Source: Bacteroidales bacterium (GTDB taxonomy: Bacteria > Bacteroidota > Bacteroidia > Bacteroidales > Marinilabiliaceae). From it: a stretch of 18,555 bases of DNA. The DNA is taken from assembly GCA_004552385.1 (NCBI GenBank), contig SFOL01000051.1, positions 1-18,555 of the forward strand, given 5' to 3'. Below the pieces are notes generated by a model, which was not told the origin of the DNA, ran no database searches, and was given only the letters and a program-made list of their open reading frames with translations. The position numbers and the translations under genes were made by a program. Position 1 is the stretch's first letter. Each line of letters opens with the position of its first letter. Of this stretch, positions 1 through 6,308 are shown in pieces.

Positions 1-60
1 GTTTATCCACAAAAAACGCGCACGTGACTTCCTTTCACATTACCCAAATGCAGGCCTGCG

Positions 61-366
61 TCACTTCCGATATTCACCCTTGCGCTTAGGGTTCATAGGG
101 AACCAACCCTTGCGCACCCTCTTGCGCTGCTCAAAGACCTCGAGGATGGACCAGAAGCAAGAGAATGAGACGACGCCGAGGATGGTGGACGCTATGAAAT
201 GCGCCACAAAGAGCGACAGCACGGCAAACAACACCCCGGCCGCGGCAAACGCCCACCAGCAACGGACCCCGAAATAGTACTCCGCCTTGATAACTATGGG
301 GTGGAAGAGGCCTATGACGAGAAATGTGCACGCCCCGAGTATTACACCGCCGAAATTAATCTCCAT
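61..366 (-). CDS. DUF4491 family small membrane protein
   Basis: A 101-residue protein of unknown function. I recognise it as DUF4491, a small Bacteroidota family, by the block around 'HPIVIKAEYYFG', the following 'CWW', and the C-terminal signature 'FEQRKRVRKGWFPMNPKRK'. Three hydrophobic stretches are visible (about residues 5-22, 35-55 and 58-75), followed by a basic cytoplasmic-looking tail, so it is probably an inner-membrane protein. The frame is open for 21 more codons upstream, but the Met at 366 is chosen. It begins the conserved part, it has a purine-rich AAGGAAAAG-like stretch just before it, and the longer version would run back over the end of the neighbouring methyltransferase gene. 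It lies 31 bp downstream of that gene on the same strand and is probably cotranscribed with it. No biochemical role can be assigned from the sequence. Confidence 0.85.
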   Translation of the reverse strand: MEINFGGVILGACTFLVIGLFHPIVIKAEYYFGVRCWWAFAAAGVLFAVLSLFVAHFIASTILGVVSFSCFWSILEVFEQRKRVRKGWFPMNPKRKGEYRK

Positions 367-397
367 TCTTCTTTTCCTTTTTATGGTTAAAAACACG

Positions 398-910
398 TCA
401 CGCAGAGGCGAAGCGCCGAACCCACTCAAAGAGTGCCACAGCGGCCGCCTGGCTCACGTTCATACTGGTGTCAGGTCCCGTCATGGGTATGAACACGCGC
501 CTCGGGCACAAGGCAAGGACTTCGTCCGACACGCCATGCACCTCGCTGCCGACGACGAGGGCGACGCGGCGCGGGACATCCGACGCATATATGTTGCGCG
601 AATCCGGGGTCGTCTCAACCGCGAGCATCTCATAGTCGGCAGGGATCACCGCCCTGAGAGCGTCGGCGTCGGCCACGCGGATAAGGCGCACATAGTCCCA
701 CGCCATGCACGCAGTCTTGCGTATCTTGCTCTCCTTCATCTCACCCGCCCCCACCAGGCAGACCGTCTTGCAGCCCACGTTGGCGGCAAGGCGTATAAGC
801 GCGCCGACATTCTCGGGCGTGCGCAACCCGTCGGCCACTATTATAGGCGCATCTTCGGGCTGCTCAATGGTGCCAGGGGCGAAGAGCACGCGCGAATCGT
901 TATTCTTCAC
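398..910 (-). CDS. SpoU/TrmH-family RNA 2'-O-ribose methyltransferase
   Basis: A SPOUT-fold enzyme predicted to transfer a methyl group from S-adenosylmethionine to a ribose 2'-OH in tRNA or rRNA. The three SpoU motifs are present in order: motif 1 with Asn34 and Arg40 in 'TPENVGALIRLA', motif 2 'VVGSEVHGVS' (Gly121-Ser122-Glu123), and motif 3 'MTGPDTSMNVSQAAAVALFE' (143-162). At 170 residues it is essentially the bare catalytic domain, without the N-terminal substrate-binding domain of RlmB-like enzymes, which brings it closer in size to TrmL. The target nucleotide cannot be told from sequence. The start is GTG at 910: an in-frame TGA lies two codons upstream, and the next in-frame Met falls after motif 1. 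A TATCTTTG -7 box lies about 75 bp upstream. The DUF4491 gene follows after 31 bp. Confidence 0.93.
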   Translation of the reverse strand: MKNNDSRVLFAPGTIEQPEDAPIIVADGLRTPENVGALIRLAANVGCKTVCLVGAGEMKESKIRKTACMAWDYVRLIRVADADALRAVIPADYEMLAVETTPDSRNIYASDVPRRVALVVGSEVHGVSDEVLALCPRRVFIPMTGPDTSMNVSQAAAVALFEWVRRFASA

Positions 911-974
911 TCGTCATCAATTTTTATTCATCCAAATCGCGCTCACCGGCCGATGCTTGGCCAGATGGGATATG

Positions 975-1010
975 CGCGCTTGGCAAAGATAACGAAATAT
1001 GCCAAGCGCG
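975..1010. repeat. Perfect 11-bp inverted repeat between divergent genes
   Basis: CGCGCTTGGCA (975-985) and TGCCAAGCGCG (1000-1010) are exact reverse complements separated by 14 bp. The left arm and spacer cover the minus-strand -7 box at 984-991. The element ends 28 bp before the plus-strand -7 box of the DNA methyltransferase. The position suits an operator controlling both divergent genes. A hairpin is also possible, but no T-tract follows on either strand, so a terminator is less likely. The regulatory role is inferred from position and symmetry only. Confidence 0.5.
984..991 (-). promoter_or_regulatory. Bacteroidota -7 box for the SpoU methyltransferase gene
   Basis: Read on the minus strand this is TATCTTTG, an exact match to the Bacteroidota sigma-70 -7 consensus TAnnTTTG. 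It predicts transcription starting near 978-980 and a leader of about 70 nt before the GTG at 910. No TTG was found at the usual -33 spacing. The box lies inside the inverted repeat 975-1010. Confidence 0.5.
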
Positions 1011-1038
1011 GCCTCGCAGACTTTTCATAGGATTGGAG

Positions 1039-1046
1039 TAACTTTG
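1039..1046 (+). promoter_or_regulatory. Bacteroidota -7 box for the DNA methyltransferase
   Basis: TAACTTTG matches TAnnTTTG and ends 6 bp before the ATG at 1053. With the usual spacing, transcription would start at or within a few bases of that ATG, giving a leaderless or nearly leaderless mRNA. No clear -33 TTG is visible. The box supports starting the methyltransferase at 1053, since the more upstream in-frame ATG at 999 would precede the promoter. Confidence 0.45.
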
Positions 1047-1052
1047 CCCATT

Positions 1053-2372
1053 ATGGAAACGGAGAAAACGAACCAATACGCATACACGGAGTCCGACATC
1101 GTGCCCGCCAAGGAGAGGCCGGACTACGCACATTTGGCCGCCCAGAAGGAGAAGCCCCTGCGCGTGCTCTCGCTCTTCTCCGGCTGCGGAGGCATGGATC
1201 TCGGCACCGAGGGCGGCTTCATTGCCCACAGGCGCAGCCTCGAAGGCTCACCAGGGGCCGTGTGGCAAGAGCTGAACGAAGACTGGGTGGTGACCCGCCC
1301 CACGCGCTTCGAGACCATATTCGCCAACGACATACTGCCCGAGGCGGCCACGGCGTGGAAAGCATACATGACGCGCTTCGGCCGCAGCGGGGCAAAGTAC
1401 GTGAGCGAGAGCGTTGTCAACCTCGTGAAACGCCACATAGCCGGCGAAAAGATCTTCCCGGAGGACGTGGACGTGGTGACGGGCGGCTTCCCGTGCCAGG
1501 ACTTCAGCGTGGCGGGCAAGCGCATGGGGTTCGACTCGGGCAAGGGGCACGACGGCAAGAAGAGGGCGGACGACACCCCGAGCGAGGAGACGCGCGGCAA
1601 GCTGTACTTCTGGATGAAGCAGGTGATAGACATAACCCGCCCGAAGGTGTTCGTTGCGGAAAACGTCAAAGGGCTCACTAACCTCGGCGACGTGAAAGAC
1701 GTCATTCGCAGGGATTTCGCAAGCGCCGACGGCAACGGCTATGTCGTGCTCGACCCCAAAGTGCTCCATGCGGGCGACTACGGCGTGCCCGAGAGCCGCG
1801 AGAGGGTCATATTCATCGGCCTGCGCCGGGACGCTCTGCGCCCCGAGGCGTTGGAGTCTCTGGAGTCCGACGAGCCGGCGAGTGAGTTCGACCCCTACCC
1901 CGCCCCCACACACCACTGCACAGAGCGTGGCGCAGGCGGAGCGCCGATAGTGACCACCGCCGAGGTGCTGGGCGGGCTGAAAGAGCCGGAGCTGAGCGCG
2001 GACCCGGCGCAACGTGTCTTCTCCAAGGCCAAATATATGCCCAAGGGGCAAGGGCAGACCGAAATACACACAGACGGGCTCGGACCGACGATACGCTCCG
2101 AGCACCACGGCAACATAGAGTTCCGCCGCCTATCCGCCGAACACGGCGGGACGCACGCCGAGGAGCTTGCCGCTGGTCTCGCCGAACGCAGGCTCACCCC
2201 GAGGGAGTGCGCACTCATCCAGACGTTCCCGCCCGACTACCCTTTCGTGTTCAACGGGCTGAGCGTATCGGGGGCATACAAGGTGATCGGCAACGCCGTG
2301 CCGCCCGTCCTGGCCTATAAGATCGCGAGACGGATTGAGGAAGTGTGGCCTATATTATTCAAAGAACAATGA
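1053..2372 (+). CDS. DNA (cytosine-5-)-methyltransferase
   Basis: Methylates cytosine C5 in a specific DNA sequence using S-adenosylmethionine. The canonical motifs occur in order over 439 residues: motif I 'LSLFSGCGGMDLG' (about 39-51), motif IV 'GGFPCQDFSVAGKR' with catalytic Cys148, motif VI 'FVAENVKGL', motif VIII 'YGVPESRERVIFIGLR', motif IX 'RRLTPRECALIQTFP', and motif X 'YKVIGNAVPPVLAYKIA' near the C-terminus. The variable stretch between VIII and IX is the target-recognition region; its specificity cannot be read from sequence. The start at 1053 is preferred over an in-frame ATG at 999 because a TAACTTTG box lies just before it. Its stop overlaps the ATG of a 52-residue ORF (ATGA). 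No restriction endonuclease is recognisable nearby, so it is either a solitary methyltransferase or half of a decayed restriction-modification pair. Confidence 0.95.
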   Translation: METEKTNQYAYTESDIVPAKERPDYAHLAAQKEKPLRVLSLFSGCGGMDLGTEGGFIAHRRSLEGSPGAVWQELNEDWVVTRPTRFETIFANDILPEAATAWKAYMTRFGRSGAKYVSESVVNLVKRHIAGEKIFPEDVDVVTGGFPCQDFSVAGKRMGFDSGKGHDGKKRADDTPSEETRGKLYFWMKQVIDITRPKVFVAENVKGLTNLGDVKDVIRRDFASADGNGYVVLDPKVLHAGDYGVPESRERVIFIGLRRDALRPEALESLESDEPASEFDPYPAPTHHCTERGAGGAPIVTTAEVLGGLKEPELSADPAQRVFSKAKYMPKGQGQTEIHTDGLGPTIRSEHHGNIEFRRLSAEHGGTHAEELAAGLAERRLTPRECALIQTFPPDYPFVFNGLSVSGAYKVIGNAVPPVLAYKIARRIEEVWPILFKEQ

Positions 2373-2527
2373 GTATCGACGACTTCCATAAGCTGATGCG
2401 ACTCCTGGAGGAGAGGCTTAACTCCGATACCCAAAAATGCAATTCTCTTTATAAGGATTGCGAAGGGCAGAAATCAGAGTCTGTCCTCACCATCAATTGC
2501 AAATCACAAAAAACAACGGCAGCTTGA
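2369..2527 (+). CDS. Small hypothetical ORF overlapping the methyltransferase stop
   Basis: A 52-residue ORF whose ATG overlaps the methyltransferase stop as ATGA, a typical translational-coupling arrangement. The first 20 or so residues ('MSIDDFHKLMRLLEERLNSD') look like a genuine amphipathic, charged N-terminus. The rest ('SVLTINCKSQKTTAA') looks random and the DNA becomes noticeably AT-richer. I do not recognise a family. Because restriction endonucleases are often encoded directly after their methyltransferase, this could be the N-terminal stub of a lost endonuclease. That is inference from position, and it could equally be a small accessory protein or a chance ORF. Confidence 0.4.
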   Translation: MSIDDFHKLMRLLEERLNSDTQKCNSLYKDCEGQKSESVLTINCKSQKTTAA

Positions 2528-2619
2528 AACTTTCGCAATCGTTATGTTATAAAATTGCCTAACCACCTGTTTACCAACTATTTGAGTCAGAAACTACAAG
2601 AACAAACACACTTTCAGCT

Positions 2620-3369
2620 ATGAGCAAGAGCGGCAAGAAAGCGATAATAATGGGCGCGACCTCGGGCATAGGCCGGAGGGTGACGGAGCTGATGATAAAT
2701 GACGGGTGGAGGCTTACCGCCTGCGGACGTAACACCGCGGCTCTGGCCGAGCTGAAGTCCATGGCTGCGGAGCGAGTCGAGACGTGCGTGATAGACGTGA
2801 CGGAGCGCGGGGCGGAAGATGACTTGACAGCCGCCTTCCGCAACGCGGAGGAAGACGGCGAGGCCGTGGACATGTATTTCCACATATCGGGCGTGGGAAG
2901 CCAGAACAAGGAGCTGAGGGGCGACATTGAGGTCAAGACGGTGGAGACAAACGCACTCGGGTGGACGCGGATGATTGGCGTGGCGTACCGCCACTTCGCA
3001 GAGCGCGGGGGCGGGCACATAGCAGTCATAAGCTCAATAGCCGGGACGCGCGGACTCGGAGCCGCTCCAAGCTACTCCGCCACTAAAGCTTTCCAAAACA
3101 CCTATATCGAGGCCCTGTCGCAACAAGCCAAGATACGCGGGCTCGGCATAGACTTCACCGACGTGAGACCAGGCTTCGTCCGCACCCCGCTATTGGGCAA
3201 GAGCCCTCAATACCCGATGCTGATGGATGTGGACTCCGTGGCAAAAGACGTTATGGATGCGGTGGAAAAGAGGAAGAGGGTCGTCGTGATAGACTGGAGA
3301 TGGAGGGTTGTGACGGCGTTGTGGGGGCTCATACCCCACTGGCTATGGCGCAAAATGAAGATATGCTGA
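2620..3369 (+). CDS. SDR-family NAD(P)-dependent oxidoreductase
   Basis: A classical short-chain dehydrogenase/reductase of 249 residues, the usual size. The Rossmann cofactor motif is 'GATSGIG' at residues 12-18, with Met11 where Thr is common. The catalytic Ser lies in 'VISSIAG', and the Tyr-x3-Lys pair is Tyr152/Lys156 in 'YSATKAF'. The usual NAG motif after beta-4 reads 'ISG'. Arg19 right after the glycine motif and 'CGRN' after beta-2 hint at NADP(H), but this is not firm. The last 35 residues are hydrophobic and basic ('WRWRVVTALWGLIPHWLWRKMK'), suggesting membrane association. The substrate is unknown. It stands alone: 92 bp of AT-rich sequence separates it from the small ORF upstream, and it is convergent with the CCA-adding enzyme gene, 34 bp away. 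Confidence 0.9.
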   Translation: MSKSGKKAIIMGATSGIGRRVTELMINDGWRLTACGRNTAALAELKSMAAERVETCVIDVTERGAEDDLTAAFRNAEEDGEAVDMYFHISGVGSQNKELRGDIEVKTVETNALGWTRMIGVAYRHFAERGGGHIAVISSIAGTRGLGAAPSYSATKAFQNTYIEALSQQAKIRGLGIDFTDVRPGFVRTPLLGKSPQYPMLMDVDSVAKDVMDAVEKRKRVVVIDWRWRVVTALWGLIPHWLWRKMKIC

Positions 3370-3403
3370 CGCCATGGAGAGGTGACGCTCCTCCATGCGA
3401 GCC

Positions 3404-4846
3404 TTACTGTTCGCCGACTGGCGTAAGTCCCAGCTTGGCCGCCTCGGAGATCATCAGCTGGCGCGCCTCGTCATAGTCGTTATGTATGACACCGTCAAGG
3501 ATGGCCTCTTTTATAGCATCCTTGATGACGCCGACAGGGTGGCTGGGCGGGATGCCGAACGTCCTCATAATCTCCTCGCCCGTGATGGGGGGCTGGAAGT
3601 TGCGGACGTGATCCTTCTCCTCAATCTCCTTCATCTTTCGGCGCACAATCTTGAAGTTGCGCAAATAACGCTGCACCTTGTCCTCGTTCCGGCTCGTTAT
3701 GTCGCACTCGCAAAGCGTCATAAGCTTCTCCACGTCATCACCGGCCTCAAAGAGAACCCGCCTCACGGCCGAGTCGGTGACGACATCCTCGCTGAGGACA
3801 ATGGGTCTCATGTGCAAGTTCACCATTTTTTGGACGAACTTGAGCGGCTCGCCCAAAGGCAGCTTCATCCGCGTGAAGATCTTAGGGAGCATCTTGGCCC
3901 CCACATAGTTATGATTTCTGAACGTCCAGCCTGTGCCATCTTCAAAACGCTTGGTCCTGGGCTTGCCTATGTCATGGAACAAAGCCGCCCACCGCAGCCA
4001 CACGTCATCCGACTGGGCGGCGACGCCATCAAGGACCTGCATAGTGTGGTAAAATACGTCCTTATGCGCGAAGCGTCCCCTCTTTTCAACGCCCTTGAGG
4101 GCGGAGAGCTCCGGGAGTATATATTGCAGAAGGCCCACCTTGTCGAGCAGTTTCCACGTGAGTGAAGGCGCGGCGGCGGTCTCCATTGACTTCATAAGCT
4201 CGTCCGTCACGCGCTCCTGCGAGATTATCTCGATGCGCGGAGCCATGCGACTCATGCCCTCAAGGGTCTCGTCGGCTATGGCGAACTGCAGGCGCGTGGC
4301 GAACCGTATGCCGCGAAGCATGCGCAAAGGGTCGTCAGAGAACGTGACCTCGGGGTCGAGCGGTGTTCGGATTATGCCATTTTGCAAGTCGTCGATGCCA
4401 CCAAAGGGGTCGACGATGTCACCATAAGTATCCGGGTTGAGGCTGAGCGCCAAGGCGTTGATGGTAAAATCGCGGCGTTTCTGGTCGTCGTCAATGGTTC
4501 CATCCTCCACAATGGGCTTTCGCGAATCGCTCCTGTAGCTCTCTTTACGCGCTCCGACGAACTCGACCTCCGCCGGCCCCATCTTGACCTGGGCCGTGCC
4601 GAAGTTCTTGAACACGGAGAGCTTCGACCCGCGGAAACGCTCGTGGACGGCCCTTGCCAAGTCGATACCGCTGCCCTGCACGACGATGTCGATGTCTTGC
4701 GACGGAATGCCAAGGAGCAGGTCGCGCACGAAACCGCCTATCACGAAAGCGGGTTGCCCCGTCTCGCCAACGATGTCGCGCACCACGCCAAAAACCCTAT
4801 GCCTCAAGGCCTCCTTATAGTTCTTTTTGTTCTCTATTGTCGTCAT
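3404..4846 (-). CDS. CCA-adding tRNA nucleotidyltransferase / poly(A) polymerase family, HD domain
   Basis: A 480-residue class II nucleotidyltransferase expected to add or repair the 3'-terminal CCA of tRNA in the cytoplasm, as in the PcnB/Cca family. The catalytic head carries 'IGGFVRD' (Gly37-Asp42) and the metal-binding Asp51-x-Asp53 in 'SQDIDIVV'. It is followed by the neck-region motif 'RDFTINALAL', 'DPFGGIDDL', and 'DDPLRMLRGIRFATRL'. An HD phosphohydrolase domain follows, with His291-Asp292 in 'LFHDIGKPRTK'. This architecture is the usual Bacteroidota form. The reading frame stays open for 42 codons upstream, but the Met at 4846 is preferred: homology begins there, and the extension would overlap the end of the upstream glycosyltransferase gene. 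The 67-bp gap suggests possible cotranscription with that gene. Confidence 0.93.
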   Translation of the reverse strand: MTTIENKKNYKEALRHRVFGVVRDIVGETGQPAFVIGGFVRDLLLGIPSQDIDIVVQGSGIDLARAVHERFRGSKLSVFKNFGTAQVKMGPAEVEFVGARKESYRSDSRKPIVEDGTIDDDQKRRDFTINALALSLNPDTYGDIVDPFGGIDDLQNGIIRTPLDPEVTFSDDPLRMLRGIRFATRLQFAIADETLEGMSRMAPRIEIISQERVTDELMKSMETAAAPSLTWKLLDKVGLLQYILPELSALKGVEKRGRFAHKDVFYHTMQVLDGVAAQSDDVWLRWAALFHDIGKPRTKRFEDGTGWTFRNHNYVGAKMLPKIFTRMKLPLGEPLKFVQKMVNLHMRPIVLSEDVVTDSAVRRVLFEAGDDVEKLMTLCECDITSRNEDKVQRYLRNFKIVRRKMKEIEEKDHVRNFQPPITGEEIMRTFGIPPSHPVGVIKDAIKEAILDGVIHNDYDEARQLMISEAAKLGLTPVGEQ

Positions 4847-4913
4847 TGCCGGTCTTTGCGCGGGGACGTGCGCACCATCGTTATTGAAAAGCAGATATGT
4901 AAGTGAAGAAAAG

Positions 4914-5879
4914 CTATTCGGGCTGTGCCTCAATGCGTTTGGCGACCAGATATTTGTTTCGGTCGGGCGCATTGCGCGTCACGAGTTCGGCCGTGAAGCC
5001 GGCCAGGAAGAGCTGGGTGCCCATGATCATGAATGTGAGTGCGAGGTAGAAATACGGGTTGCTCGTGACGAGCGGCGCGGGCACGCCATGATAGACGCAC
5101 CACAATTTCTTGAAACCCACCCATGCGGCGGCTATGAACCCGAGGAAGAACATGAGAGTGCCAAGCGCGCCGAAGAGGTGCATGGGCCTCTTGCCGAACT
5201 TGCCCATGAAAGTGACGGAGAGCAGGTCGAGAAAACCCTTGACAGTGCGCTCTATGCCGAACTTGGAGTGGCCGAACTTGCGTTCATAATGGTGGACGAC
5301 CTTCTCGCCGATCTTGTGGAAGCCGGCCTCCTTGGCCAGCAGCGGCACGTAGCGGTGCATCTCGCCGTAGACCTCAATGGTCTTTACGACGTCGGACCTG
5401 TAGGCCTTGAGCCCGCAATTAAAGTCGTGAAGCTTGATGCCTGATATTTTGCGCACAACGCCGTTGAAAATCTTGCTCGGGACGGTCTTAGAGAGAGGGT
5501 CGTGGCGGACTTTTTTCCAACCCGAGACCATATCATAGCCTTGATTAAGAATCATGTCCATAAGGTCGGGAATCTCATCAGGGCTGTCTTGCAGGTCGGC
5601 ATCCATGGTTATGACCACGCGGCCTCTCGCCGCGCCGAAACCCTCGCTCAGGGCCGCACTCTTCCCGTAGTTCCTGCGGAAACGAATGCCGAGTATGTTG
5701 CTGTCGGCCTCGTGCAGCCTCTCCACGACGGCCCATGAGCCGTCAGTGCTGCCGTCGTCCACAATTATCACCTCGTATGAGTAAGGCGTGGTCTTCATGA
5801 CGCGGGCGATCCACTCCGTCAGCTCGCCAAGGCTCTCCTCCTCATTGAAAGAGGGCACGACAATGGACAAATCTATCAT
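4914..5879 (-). CDS. GT2 family glycosyltransferase with two C-terminal membrane helices
   Basis: A polyprenyl-phosphate-type family 2 glycosyltransferase (DPM1/GtrB/ArnC-like), predicted to transfer a sugar from a nucleotide donor to a lipid-phosphate carrier at the inner membrane. The GT-A domain begins with 'LSIVVPSFNEEESL' (4-17), then 'VIIVDDGSTDGS' (37-48), and the metal-binding Asp93-x-Asp95 in 'MDADLQDSPDEI'. Two hydrophobic helices follow at about 233-256 and 276-299, with a basic tail. At 321 residues it has the standard size. The start at Met 5879 is chosen over the ATG at 5915 because the -7 box TATCTTTG at 5910-5903 lies between them. The sugar and acceptor cannot be inferred. 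The CCA-adding enzyme gene lies downstream on the same strand. Confidence 0.92.
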   Translation of the reverse strand: MIDLSIVVPSFNEEESLGELTEWIARVMKTTPYSYEVIIVDDGSTDGSWAVVERLHEADSNILGIRFRRNYGKSAALSEGFGAARGRVVITMDADLQDSPDEIPDLMDMILNQGYDMVSGWKKVRHDPLSKTVPSKIFNGVVRKISGIKLHDFNCGLKAYRSDVVKTIEVYGEMHRYVPLLAKEAGFHKIGEKVVHHYERKFGHSKFGIERTVKGFLDLLSVTFMGKFGKRPMHLFGALGTLMFFLGFIAAAWVGFKKLWCVYHGVPAPLVTSNPYFYLALTFMIMGTQLFLAGFTAELVTRNAPDRNKYLVAKRIEAQPE

Positions 5880-5902
5880 CAAAAGGACATTTTCTTTACT
5901 TG

Positions 5903-5910
5903 CAAAGATA
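5903..5910 (-). promoter_or_regulatory. Bacteroidota -7 box for the GT2 glycosyltransferase
   Basis: TATCTTTG on the minus strand matches TAnnTTTG exactly. It predicts a start near 5897-5899 and a leader of about 20 nt before the ATG at 5879. It also rules against the longer in-frame start at 5915. No clear -33 TTG is seen. Confidence 0.55.
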
Positions 5911-6042
5911 CGCATTAAATATCAGAAAAGACGGCAGGCCCGGCTCCGACTTTTCCACAGGCGCAAGGGTAAGAAGAGCTTAACGGATGGAATTACGGTC
6001 AAAATAGCGTATATTCGCCACGCGAAAGCTCACAAAGCAAGC

Positions 6043-6062
6043 GATAAACGTAGATAAACGTA
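6043..6062 (+). repeat. Tandem 10-bp direct repeat abutting the ACP start
   Basis: GATAAACGTA occurs twice head to tail (6043-6052 and 6053-6062), with one base before the ATG of the acyl carrier protein gene. It replaces any Shine-Dalgarno sequence. It could be a regulator site in phase with one helical turn, or a chance duplication. Confidence 0.35.
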
Positions 6063-6063
6063 T

Positions 6064-6282
6064 ATGGAGGAAGAGATAAAAAAGATGATAGAGGACGGGC
6101 TGCCGCTTGTCGATGCCGAATCCGAATTTCTCTTTGGCGAACTCGACTCTCTCGGCATCGCGGAGATTATGATGATGCTGGGCGACAAGTATGGCGTGCA
6201 GCTTGATTATAGCGACGTGACGCCCAAAAACTTCAAAAGCGTAAAGACCCTGGCCACTATGGTGAGGGCCAAGCTCTCGTGA
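6064..6282 (+). CDS. Acyl carrier protein
   Basis: A 72-residue acyl carrier protein. The phosphopantetheine attachment site is Ser29 in 'GELDSLGI', followed by the helix II/III pattern 'EIMMMLGDKYGVQL' and a C-terminal helix 'SVKTLATMVRAKL'. The segment before the Ser is about seven residues shorter than in fatty-acid AcpP, and the protein lacks AcpP's strongly acidic helix II. It therefore looks like a specialised carrier rather than the housekeeping one. It overlaps or nearly abuts the acyl ligase gene downstream, and the two are probably cotranscribed and functionally paired: the ligase would adenylate an acid and load it on this carrier. No AcpS-type transferase is in the window. The cargo is unknown. 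Confidence 0.9.
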   Translation: MEEEIKKMIEDGLPLVDAESEFLFGELDSLGIAEIMMMLGDKYGVQLDYSDVTPKNFKSVKTLATMVRAKLS

Positions 6283-6308
6283 CCCGTTTACTTCATAAGC
6301 AGAGAGGC

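Noticed and set aside
50..59. GCAGGCCTGC palindrome after the DUF4491 stop
   Set aside because: A perfect 10-bp palindrome but too short for a hairpin with a loop, with no T-tract. Palindromes of this size are expected by chance in GC-rich DNA.
287..1030. Plus-strand open frame of 247 codons opposite the SpoU gene
   Set aside because: It is a His/Arg-rich shadow of the SpoU methyltransferase, which has all three family motifs on the minus strand.
999..1052. Upstream ATG as the methyltransferase start
   Set aside because: The extra 18 residues overlap the inverted repeat and the TAACTTTG box and do not look like family sequence; the start at 1053 is more likely.
4847..4972. 42-codon N-terminal extension of the CCA-adding enzyme
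   Set aside because: It would overlap the end of the GT2 gene and is not family-like; the Met at 4846 precedes the conserved head domain normally.
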